Positions 1-5,742 of a stretch of 39,672 nucleotides of DNA are shown piece after piece (the stretch's first letter is position 1; each line of letters begins with the position of its first letter). Origin of the DNA: Oscillospiraceae bacterium (GTDB lineage: Bacteria > Bacillota > Clostridia > Oscillospirales > Ruminococcaceae); NCBI GenBank assembly GCA_018110905.1, contig JAGBAZ010000044.1, positions 1-39,672 on the forward strand. Direction: 5' to 3'. Made by a program: the position numbers and the translations under genes. The notes beneath the pieces are model-generated. The model did not search any database. It was not told the DNA's origin and saw only the letters and a list, made by a program, of their open reading frames with translations.

Positions 1-7
1 AAAACAA

Positions 8-38
8 AACTGACTCCCCTCGAAAAGAGAAGTCAGTT
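8..38 (-). terminator. Possible terminator of the murC operon
   Basis: Inverted repeat AACTGACT (8-15) / AGTCAGTT (31-38), with an inner CTC/GAG pairing around GAAAA. Read on the minus strand the stem is followed by TTTTGTTTT, so it could end the transcript of murC and the small gene behind it. It could equally belong to a gene left of the window. Confidence 0.4.
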
Positions 39-133
39 CCTTGCTTGAATTTTTTATTTCTCTGCCATAATGTGCTTTTTTGTGCTGTCCGCACAATTTG
101 GTGCGGTGCACAAGGCAGGTGCTTTTTTTACCT

Positions 134-156
134 GGCGGATAATATCCGCCCCTACA
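134..156. repeat. Half copy of a GTAGGGGCG palindromic repeat
   Basis: GGCGGATAATATCCGCC is a hairpin followed directly by CCTACA. The same end (CGCCCCTACA after a GGCGG..CCGCC hairpin) closes the full element at 7430-7495, so this looks like one arm of that repeat family, abutting a different repeat at 170-226. Confidence 0.5.
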
Positions 157-169
157 TTTTATTATAAAA

Positions 170-226
170 TCTCTCCACCGTTGCTACGCAACGGTCCCCC
201 TCCCTTTAGGCAAGGGAGGCTTTTTT
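170..226 (-). repeat. CTCCCTT-type hairpin repeat, single copy
   Basis: Read on the minus strand: hairpin CCTCCCTT-GCCT-AAGGGAGG (199-219), then a second stem ACCGTTG/CAACGGT, then a GGAGAGATT end. The architecture matches the two copies at 2460-2593, but the second stem has a different sequence. On the plus strand the first hairpin is followed by six T residues and would act as an intrinsic terminator. Confidence 0.6.
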
Positions 227-614
227 ATTCTTTCGCTTCGTCAACCATGGTCTGAAAAACGGTGGAAAGTTCTTCGTACTTGTCTATCATAGCGTTAAGG
301 CGTTCGGAATGTTTTGTAATTCCGTCAGCTTCATATTTGTCCCGAAGTTCTCCCCATTCCTTGGGATATTTTTCGGTAAGTTCCAGAAGAAGAGCAAGGA
401 AGCCGTCGTGGTCAAGTTTCTTGCTCCTTGCACCTTTTTCTGCGGGAAGTATATAACTAATAAAAATGTCGCTTACTTTCTGGCGGGCGGTCATAAGGGC
501 GGCTTCCGCATCTTCGCGGCTTTCAAGAAGCGTTTCGAGAATTTCCTGGTTTTCCATTTTTTCGGTGGCAAGATAAATTCTCATATCGTCTGCAAGTCTT
601 GGAATCGGTTTCAT
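225..614 (-). CDS. Hypothetical protein behind murC
   Basis: A 129-residue, charged, probably cytoplasmic and mostly helical protein with no signal peptide or membrane segment. I do not recognise a family. It is rich in Glu/Lys with heptad-like stretches (roughly residues 15-50 and 75-125), so a small helical bundle or coiled coil is plausible. It starts with ATG 10 bases after the murC stop, preceded by an AAGGAGGAC ribosome binding site, which strongly suggests a real gene translated from the murC transcript. The stop codon overlaps the edge of a dispersed hairpin repeat. A role related to cell wall synthesis is only suggested by position. Confidence 0.75.
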   Translation of the reverse strand: MKPIPRLADDMRIYLATEKMENQEILETLLESREDAEAALMTARQKVSDIFISYILPAEKGARSKKLDHDGFLALLLELTEKYPKEWGELRDKYEADGITKHSERLNAMIDKYEELSTVFQTMVDEAKE

Positions 615-624
615 TTTGTCCTCC

Positions 625-1992
625 TTATTTTATGCCGGCCATAATATAGGCGCATTTGTAAACATCGCCGCAGCCAAGGGTTATTACAAGGTCGCCGGGT
701 TTTGCGTTGGCAAGAGTGTGCTCTGCCATTTCCTCAAAGGTATTGAACCATACGCTTCCGGGGATTTTTGCGGCAAGATCGGCGGTATATACGTTATAGG
801 TGTTCTTTTCGCGGCTGCCCATGATTTCGCTCATAACAACGTGGTCCGCAACGGAAAGTGCTTTTGCAAAATCGTCCATAAGGAGCGCGGTCCTTGAATA
901 GGTAAAGGGCTGGAAAACCGCCCAGACTTCATTAAAATCCATTTCCTTTGCCGCGCGAAGAGTTGCTTCGAGTTCGGTGGGGTGGTGCGCATAGTCATCG
1001 GCAATGGTAACTCCGCCCACTTCGCCGAGAATTTCAAAACGTCTTCCCGCTCCGGGGAATTTATCGATATGCTCCGCAACCTGTTCCGGTTCCATTCCAA
1101 CATAAATGCAGGCGGCGGCGCAGGCAAGAGAATTGAGGATGTTATGCTTTCCGGGAATTGAAAGCTCAATTTCGGCAATGGGTTCGCCCTTATGCATAAG
1201 GGTATATCCGGATTTTGCTCCGCCGAGTTTATGAACGTCCTTTGCCCAATAATCGTTTTTTTCGCTCCAGCCGAAGGTTATGATTTCCTTATCAAGTCCT
1301 TCAACAGCTTTCATGGTATTTTCGTCGTCGCCGTTTACGATAAGGGCGCCGGTGCTGTTTTCTGCAAATTTCCGGAAGGATTTTATTGCGCCTTCAACGG
1401 TGCCGAAATAGTCGAGATGATCGTTATCGATGTTGAGGATTACGGAAATATCGTTGGAAAGCTTGAGGAAAGTATCCACAAATTCGCAGGCTTCGACCAC
1501 GAAAATATCGCTTTTTCCCGCTCTTCCGCTTCCGCCGAGGGCTTTTACTTTTCCGCCGATGAAAGCGCTGGGGTCGAAGCCTCCTTCGAGGAGTACCTGG
1601 GCAATCATTCCGCTGGTGGTGGTTTTTCCGTGGGTTCCGGCAACGCAAAGAGCCTTGCTGTAACGGCGGGAAAGAACGCCGAGCATTTCGCTTCGCTCCA
1701 GGCAGGGAACGCCGGAAGCTTTTGCGGCGATGAGTTCCGGGTTATCCGCCATAATCGCGGCGGTATAAACGATAAGGTCCGCCCCTTCGATATTTTCCGC
1801 CTTCTGGCCGAAGATAACCTCGATTCCCATTTTGCGTTCAATTTTAGTGGTTTCGGTTTCGTTGTTGTCGGAACCTGTTATGTAAAATCCTTCGTTATGC
1901 AGAATCTGCACCATCGGGAACATTCCCGAACCGCCGATTCCTATGAAATGAAGATGTTTTTTTCCTTTAAGAATGTTTTCATCAACTGTCAA
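625..1992 (-). CDS. murC: UDP-N-acetylmuramate--L-alanine ligase
   Basis: Cytoplasmic Mur ligase that adds L-alanine to UDP-MurNAc using ATP, the first peptide step of peptidoglycan synthesis. The 455 residues match the family length. Visible domains: N-terminal Rossmann UDP-binding domain with GIGGSGM (about 18-24), central ATPase with P-loop GTHGKTTT (about 119-126), and C-terminal ligase domain with DDYAHHPTE (around 330). The start is TTG at 1992 with AAGGAG nine bases upstream; no ATG in frame is better placed. A minus-strand TATAAT at 2048-2053 may be its -10 box, with a weak -35. It is divergent from spoVG and followed immediately by the 129-residue gene, with which it should be cotranscribed. 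Confidence 0.97.
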   Translation of the reverse strand: MTVDENILKGKKHLHFIGIGGSGMFPMVQILHNEGFYITGSDNNETETTKIERKMGIEVIFGQKAENIEGADLIVYTAAIMADNPELIAAKASGVPCLERSEMLGVLSRRYSKALCVAGTHGKTTTSGMIAQVLLEGGFDPSAFIGGKVKALGGSGRAGKSDIFVVEACEFVDTFLKLSNDISVILNIDNDHLDYFGTVEGAIKSFRKFAENSTGALIVNGDDENTMKAVEGLDKEIITFGWSEKNDYWAKDVHKLGGAKSGYTLMHKGEPIAEIELSIPGKHNILNSLACAAACIYVGMEPEQVAEHIDKFPGAGRRFEILGEVGGVTIADDYAHHPTELEATLRAAKEMDFNEVWAVFQPFTYSRTALLMDDFAKALSVADHVVMSEIMGSREKNTYNVYTADLAAKIPGSVWFNTFEEMAEHTLANAKPGDLVITLGCGDVYKCAYIMAGIK

Positions 1993-2087
1993 CGGTTTTC
2001 ACTCCTTCACAGTTTTTTGCGGCATTGCCGCAGAATAATCCTTATATATTATACAACCAATCGGTAAAAAAAGAAACAGTTTTTTTA

Positions 2088-2152
2088 TTTTCGGTGAATA
2101 AAACCGAAAAATCCTCCAATATTTTTACCGAAAACATTTTTGGAGGATTTTT
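2088..2152 (+). promoter_or_regulatory. spoVG leader: hairpin covering the ribosome binding site
   Basis: Perfect 13-bp inverted repeat: AAAAATCCTCCAA at 2107-2119 and TTGGAGGATTTTT at 2140-2152, loop 20 bases. The right arm contains the GGAGG that serves the spoVG ATG at 2156, so the hairpin would hide the site. A second element TTTTCGGT (2088-2095) can pair with ACCGAAAA at 2103-2110, which overlaps the left arm, or with a second ACCGAAAA at 2127-2134 in the loop. The folds compete, as in a translational switch. Sequence pairing is seen directly; regulation is inferred. Confidence 0.6.
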
Positions 2153-2155
2153 AAA

Positions 2156-2446
2156 ATGAACATCACGGATATCAGAATAAGAAAAATTTATGAAAATGAA
2201 AGACTTCGCGCCCTTGTTTCGGTGACCATTGACCATGACCTTGCGGTGCATGATTTAAAAGTAATTTCCGGTCCGGAACGGCTTTTTGTTGCAATGCCGA
2301 GCAGAAAAGACGAAAGCGGAATTTTCCGGGACGTTGTTCACCCCATAACCCCGGAAGCAAGAAAACTTCTTGAGGATTCGGTTCTTGCGGCTTATGATGA
2401 ACACATTACCCGGCTTGAGGCAGAGAACGAATTTGAGATGGAATAG
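2156..2446 (+). CDS. spoVG: SpoVG family regulator
   Basis: Small site-specific nucleic-acid-binding regulator found across Firmicutes, tied to sporulation septum control in Bacillus and to RNA/DNA binding in other genera. The 96 residues match the family, with the typical start MNITDIRIRK, the central LFVAMPSRK and DVVHPITPEAR motifs, and an acidic C-terminal tail. It is monocistronic, divergent from murC, and ends before an inverted pair of hairpin repeats that provides a T-rich terminator on the plus strand at about 2573-2598. Its ribosome binding site lies in a perfect inverted repeat, suggesting translational control. Confidence 0.96.
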   Translation: MNITDIRIRKIYENERLRALVSVTIDHDLAVHDLKVISGPERLFVAMPSRKDESGIFRDVVHPITPEARKLLEDSVLAAYDEHITRLEAENEFEME

Positions 2447-2459
2447 AAAAATAAAAAGG

Positions 2460-2593
2460 CCCCCTTGTTAAAGGGGGCTGGATTTCGCCGAAGGCGAAAG
2501 ACTGGGGGATTCATCTTTATTGCGGATATAACTACAAAAGGAATCCCTTCGTCATTTGCTCCGTAAACGCCACCTCCCTTTAGACAAGGGAGG
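2460..2593. repeat. Inverted pair of CTCCCTT-type hairpin repeats
   Basis: Copy A (2460-2512, plus) has hairpin CCCCCTT/AAGGGGG, a second stem TTTCGCC-GAA-GGCGAAA, and ends GGGGGATTC. Copy B (2541-2593, minus) has CCTCCCTT/AAGGGAGG, a weaker second stem, and ends AGGGATTC. They face each other across about 28 bases between convergent spoVG and the sigma operon. Each outer hairpin is followed outward by a T-run, so the pair should terminate both transcripts. Another copy lies at 170-226. Confidence 0.65.
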
Positions 2594-2647
2594 CTTTTTC
2601 ATTTACATTTTGTAGAAATTTGTATTTTTATTACGTTTTGTAGCGAA

Positions 2648-3622
2648 TTATTCAATATTTTCGATGAAAGGTTTGAGATATTTCACCGCTTCGTCTTTAT
2701 GCTCCCAGTCATAAGCCATATTAGTATAGGCGCAATAAGCGATTCCGGACTCTGTCCAACAAGCTCTTGCCTTGGAGTGGTAATTCTTTTTTGGATTGTT
2801 ATGAATGAAATAAATTTCCTTTCCGGAATCGGTTTTCATAATTCTTTCCGTCCATCTTCCCTCTTTTTCAAATGAATTCCAAACAGTTTTTGCAGTTGCT
2901 TTTTCTTCTGAAAGGCTGATAAAAACCACTGCATTGACTTGGTTTCCTTTATCGTCCCGGTCAGCAGTAAAATGAATTTCTGCATAAAGAGGGATAAAAT
3001 TACCTTCGGCTTCGCCTGTTTTTTTACCGATAACGGTAATATTACAGTGCATTAAAGAAGTTTCTCCTGCTTTTCTGCGTTTTGCAATTTCATTTATACC
3101 GTTTCTTATTTCATCGCCTAAACAAAGTTCAAAACCGATATATTCTTCCAGCTCTTCAACAGTATAAATGTTTCTCCGCTCGTTGTTGTCATAATAAAAG
3201 TCCATAGAAGCCCAAAGCTCTTCCCCATCGGAAAGGATATATTCCTCATTGCGGTAATCTTTATAGGTACGCTGAATAGTTTCATAATCATAATTAAGAG
3301 CCGCCACACAATCCGAATAAAACTCTTCGCTTACTTTTTGGAGAGCGAGCTGATATTCAACGCTCATTTCGTAAAATTCAACTTCGTCCCTGCCTTCGGT
3401 ATCATAGCAAAGGCGCCATATATCATCAGCATCATAAATTTTTGTTTTTTGTGAAGTTGTAATATTTCCTATCGCATAGGCGGTTACGGAAAAAGCCATA
3501 ACGAGAGCCGCGGCGATAAGCATCTTCCAGCTTCCCTTAAAGGGCTTTCTCTTTTTTTCTTCAAAATCAAAAAGGCTTTCGTCAATGTCGTTCATTGCGT
3601 TCATAAGGTCTTTTTCGTTCAT
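2648..3622 (-). CDS. Membrane-anchored protein, putative anti-sigma factor
   Basis: 324 residues: a short charged cytoplasmic N-terminus (1-32) with an acidic then basic stretch, one transmembrane segment (about 34-53, MLIAAALVMAFSVTAYAIG), and a large extracellular domain of about 270 residues. The ATG overlaps the sigma factor stop by four bases, so the two are translationally coupled. That architecture and coupling are typical of Clostridia ECF sigma/anti-sigma pairs. I see no zinc-binding anti-sigma motif and do not recognise the external domain, so the anti-sigma role rests on context. The 3' end faces the repeat pair at 2460-2593, which can act as its terminator. Confidence 0.75.
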   Translation of the reverse strand: MNEKDLMNAMNDIDESLFDFEEKKRKPFKGSWKMLIAAALVMAFSVTAYAIGNITTSQKTKIYDADDIWRLCYDTEGRDEVEFYEMSVEYQLALQKVSEEFYSDCVAALNYDYETIQRTYKDYRNEEYILSDGEELWASMDFYYDNNERRNIYTVEELEEYIGFELCLGDEIRNGINEIAKRRKAGETSLMHCNITVIGKKTGEAEGNFIPLYAEIHFTADRDDKGNQVNAVVFISLSEEKATAKTVWNSFEKEGRWTERIMKTDSGKEIYFIHNNPKKNYHSKARACWTESGIAYCAYTNMAYDWEHKDEAVKYLKPFIENIE

Positions 3623-4176
3623 AAATTGAGTTCCTCCTTTTCGAGTTCTTTTTTAAGGCGTTTTCGGATCCGGAAAAGAATCATCGAAACCTTGTTTTCG
3701 GAATATCCAAGGCGCTTTGCAATCTCTTTTACGCCTTCGCAAAGCCAGTATCTTCTCAGGAAAATGTTTCTTTGTTCTTTCGGAAGTTTCGCTAAAAAGG
3801 CGTTTAAAACGTCCCGGAGAGCAATTAAATCCGCCTGTTCTTCAAAAAGCGGAGCCGGAATACATTCCGCAAGTTCGTCAAGCTGAATTTTAATTCCGCC
3901 GTCACGCTTTTTTGCCTTTTCGGATTCAAGTTTTTTAAGAGCGGCGTTTCTTGCGATTTTTCCAAGGTATAAATCAAGGTGTTCCGGTTCATTCGGCGGA
4001 ATTGAATTCCAGGCGGCGGAAAGAACGTCGTTCCAGATTTCTTCCGCATCTTCCCTGTTTTCAAGGATTCTTTCCGCAATGGAAACGCAGTAATTTTTAT
4101 ATTTTTCAGCGGTTTTTTCAAGCGCCTGTTCTTCCCTTTTAAAATAGAGTTCAACAATTTCCCTATCCTGCAACAA
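3619..4176 (-). CDS. ECF-type RNA polymerase sigma factor
   Basis: 185 residues, the usual size for a two-domain extracytoplasmic-function sigma factor that redirects RNA polymerase. Region 2 lies at about 20-85, including AERILENREDAEEIWNDV (typical region 2.2 helix). Region 4 lies at about 125-180, with LPKEQRNIFLRRYW and the helix-turn-helix GVKEIAKRLGYSENKVS. The start is TTG at 4176 (the next codon is also TTG) with a strong AAAGGAGGTG seven bases upstream. The downstream membrane protein overlaps by four bases and is the likely cognate anti-sigma. A minus-strand TATAAT at 4231-4236 and a perfect TTTATTCC/GGAATAAA inverted repeat lie upstream, shared with the divergent small membrane gene. 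Confidence 0.9.
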   Translation of the reverse strand: MLQDREIVELYFKREEQALEKTAEKYKNYCVSIAERILENREDAEEIWNDVLSAAWNSIPPNEPEHLDLYLGKIARNAALKKLESEKAKKRDGGIKIQLDELAECIPAPLFEEQADLIALRDVLNAFLAKLPKEQRNIFLRRYWLCEGVKEIAKRLGYSENKVSMILFRIRKRLKKELEKEELNL

Positions 4177-4230
4177 AACACCTCCTTTTCTTAAAATTCC
4201 CGGAAAGCTTTCTCAATATATAAGAACGAT

Positions 4231-4275
4231 ATTATAACACAAATCTTTCGCCCGTTTATTCCAAAGCGGAATAAA
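4231..4275 (-). promoter_or_regulatory. Sigma-operon promoter region with inverted repeat
   Basis: TATAAT -10 box on the minus strand (4231-4236). At the -35 position lies the edge of a perfect inverted repeat TTTATTCC-AAAGC-GGAATAAA (4255-4275). GGAAT resembles the -35 core of some ECF promoters, so the repeat may be an autoregulatory site reading both ways. This is inference from position and sequence. Confidence 0.45.
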
Positions 4276-4277
4276 TA

Positions 4278-4306
4278 TTTACAAAATTCCTTTGCTGTGC
4301 TATCCT
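4278..4306 (+). promoter_or_regulatory. Promoter of the first small membrane gene
   Basis: TTTACA (4278-4283), 17-bp spacer, TATCCT (4301-4306), directly upstream of the AAAAGGAGGCG ribosome binding site of the gene at 4330. The inverted repeat at 4255-4275 ends two bases before the -35 box. Confidence 0.5.
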
Positions 4307-4329
4307 TTTAAAAAAGGAGGCGTTTTTTT

Positions 4330-4803
4330 ATGAACGAAAAAAGAAAACTCTTTTTTAAAAAGGCAATTCTTATCGTTATTGTTTTCGCCATAGGAATAAC
4401 TGTCGGCGTTTTTGCAGTAAAATCTGGTTCCAAATATAAAGGTCTTGAAGAAACGGCAAAACGCCTTTCCCTTAACGCCAACATGGAGCTTACCCACATA
4501 GCCCTTGCCGGTCTTGATGACCCGAAAGCGCTTTATACTGCACTTTATAATGAGTGCTTTTACCTTGAAATTATCGACCGCACCGGGTACTGTTTTTTTA
4601 ACGATGATGATAAAATCGAAGAAGAAGATTTTACTTTACTGTATAACACTTTTACAAAAGCAAGGGACATTGCCGAAAAACTTTCAGACGGTGAAGAAAT
4701 TTCCGAAGAAGATTCTTTGTGGATAGAAGTTTTTGTAAATACCGTTCACAGCTCGCTTTCGGGAAGCTCCCATTACAAAACATTTCTTGAGTTATTTTAC
4801 TGA
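4330..4803 (+). CDS. Small membrane protein, paralog A, unknown function
   Basis: 157 residues: short basic N-terminus (MNEKRKLFFKK), one transmembrane segment at about 12-31 ending ITVGVFAVKSG, then an acidic soluble domain of about 125 residues predicted outside the membrane. No lipobox. It is clearly related to the 170-residue protein at 5185: the same MNEKxKL start, ITVGxF..KS membrane end, a shared pattern of the C-terminal ISEEDSLWIE helix, and a near-identical ribosome binding region AAAGGAGGCGTTTTTTTATG. It is divergent from the sigma/anti-sigma operon. I do not recognise the family; a sensor or envelope protein linked to that sigma factor is possible. Confidence 0.8.
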   Translation: MNEKRKLFFKKAILIVIVFAIGITVGVFAVKSGSKYKGLEETAKRLSLNANMELTHIALAGLDDPKALYTALYNECFYLEIIDRTGYCFFNDDDKIEEEDFTLLYNTFTKARDIAEKLSDGEEISEEDSLWIEVFVNTVHSSLSGSSHYKTFLELFY

Positions 4804-4809
4804 TTAAAC

Positions 4810-4838
4810 AAAAAAGCACCGCATTGCGGTGCTTTTTA
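4810..4838. terminator. Bidirectional terminator
   Basis: AAAAAAGCACCGC-ATT-GCGGTGCTTTTT stem-loop, T-rich on both strands. It ends paralog A (plus) and the XRE regulator gene (minus). It is nearly identical to the terminator at 5708-5736, as if the whole gene-plus-terminator unit had been duplicated. Confidence 0.85.
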
Positions 4839-5060
4839 TATATTCTGTTCCATTTCTGCAACAAGCTCGCTTGGATTCATTTCAAGCGCAAGGGCAATTT
4901 TCCAAATCGTTTCAAAGTTAGGCTGTTTTTTTCCGCTTTCTATCATTGTAAGATGGGTGCGTGCAATTCCTGCAAGACCGCTTAAAACTTCCTGAGTAAT
5001 CCCTTTTTTAATTCGCAGACTTCGAATTGTTTCGCCGACTTTTTTATTATCGAACTGCAA
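4836..5060 (-). CDS. XRE/Cro-C1 family transcriptional regulator
   Basis: Single-domain DNA-binding regulator: five-helix Cro/C1 fold over about residues 5-65, with GETIRSLRIKKGITQEVLS, then RTHLTMIESGKKQPNFETI (recognition helix and following turn) and ALALEMNPSELV. I prefer the TTG start at 5060, which has AAAGGCGGTGG just upstream and gives 74 residues. An in-frame ATG at 5078 would add six residues but has no ribosome binding site and lies only a few bases from the predicted transcript start. It is divergent from paralog B; a 22-bp palindrome covers both -35 boxes, so it probably represses itself and paralog B. Confidence 0.88.
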   Translation of the reverse strand: MQFDNKKVGETIRSLRIKKGITQEVLSGLAGIARTHLTMIESGKKQPNFETIWKIALALEMNPSELVAEMEQNI

Positions 5061-5088
5061 GCAACCACCGCCTTTCATACTATAAAGA

Positions 5089-5152
5089 ATAAAATATTTC
5101 CATAGTATTTTTGTCTATTAAGATAGACAAAACACAAAAGTTGTGGTATTAT
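5089..5152. promoter_or_regulatory. Divergent promoters sharing one palindromic operator
   Basis: Operator TTTGTCTAT-TAAG-ATAGACAAA at 5110-5131, a perfect 9-bp-arm palindrome. Each arm holds a TAGACA -35 box. Plus strand: TAGACA 5124-5129, 17 bp, TATTAT 5147-5152, toward paralog B. Minus strand: TAGACA 5117-5112, 17 bp, TTTTAT 5094-5089, toward the XRE gene. One bound dimer would block both promoters. Confidence 0.7.
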
Positions 5153-5184
5153 CATAATAACAGAATAAAAGGAGGCGTTTTTTT

Positions 5185-5697
5185 ATGAACGAAAAAAGCA
5201 AACTCTGTTTAAAAAGAGTAATTATTCTTATTATCGTTTTCGCCCTTGGAATAACTGTCGGAATTTTTTCTTTAAAAAGCACCGAAAAATATAAAAACAC
5301 CTTTCATCTCTCGGAAAGACTTACTTTCGATTCCTATCAAGTTATAACTTCCCTTGACAGCGCTTTTGATAACAATCTTCCAAAAGACAGAATTTTTGAA
5401 GATTTATCAGATCTTTGCTTTGTTTCCTCTTTGGCAATAGGTTCCGACGGCGCATTTTTTGTCGGTTACGATGAAAATTTGAGTTATGAAGAACTCAACG
5501 TTCTTTTCAATTGTTCAATAAAGGCAAAATTTATCGCAAAAGACCTTGTTTCCGGAAGAGAAGTTTCCGAAGCGGATTTGGAATGGCTCGAAAAATTCGA
5601 TTCCGCAATAGATGAAGCCTATGCCGCACATTCCGGACCGAGCTATCGGGTTCTTATAGAAAGTCTTGTTGAACAGAACCTCCAACCGGAAGAATAA
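5185..5697 (+). CDS. Small membrane protein, paralog B, unknown function
   Basis: 170 residues: basic N-terminus MNEKSKLCLKR, one transmembrane segment at about 11-31 (VIILIIVFALGITVGIFSL), then an acidic external domain with repeated helices (ISxxD/VSEADLEWLEKFDSA near the C-terminus). It is a diverged paralog of the 157-residue protein at 4330 and keeps the same leader bases around the start. Unlike paralog A it is preceded by a palindromic operator shared with the divergent XRE gene, so the two copies appear to be under different regulators. Function not recognised. Confidence 0.8.
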   Translation: MNEKSKLCLKRVIILIIVFALGITVGIFSLKSTEKYKNTFHLSERLTFDSYQVITSLDSAFDNNLPKDRIFEDLSDLCFVSSLAIGSDGAFFVGYDENLSYEELNVLFNCSIKAKFIAKDLVSGREVSEADLEWLEKFDSAIDEAYAAHSGPSYRVLIESLVEQNLQPEE

Positions 5698-5707
5698 AAT
5701 GAATATT

Positions 5708-5736
5708 AAAAAAGCACCGCGCTGCGGTGCTTTTTT
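5708..5736. terminator. Bidirectional terminator between paralog B and glnS
   Basis: AAAAAAGCACCGC-GCT-GCGGTGCTTTTTT, with T-runs on both strands. It serves paralog B (plus) and glnS (minus). Its stem is the same as that at 4810-4838. Confidence 0.85.
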
Positions 5737-5742
5737 CATTTT

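Noticed and set aside
170..2593. CRISPR array from the repeated hairpins
   Set aside because: Only three copies, in different orientations and places, with no regular spacers and no cas genes.
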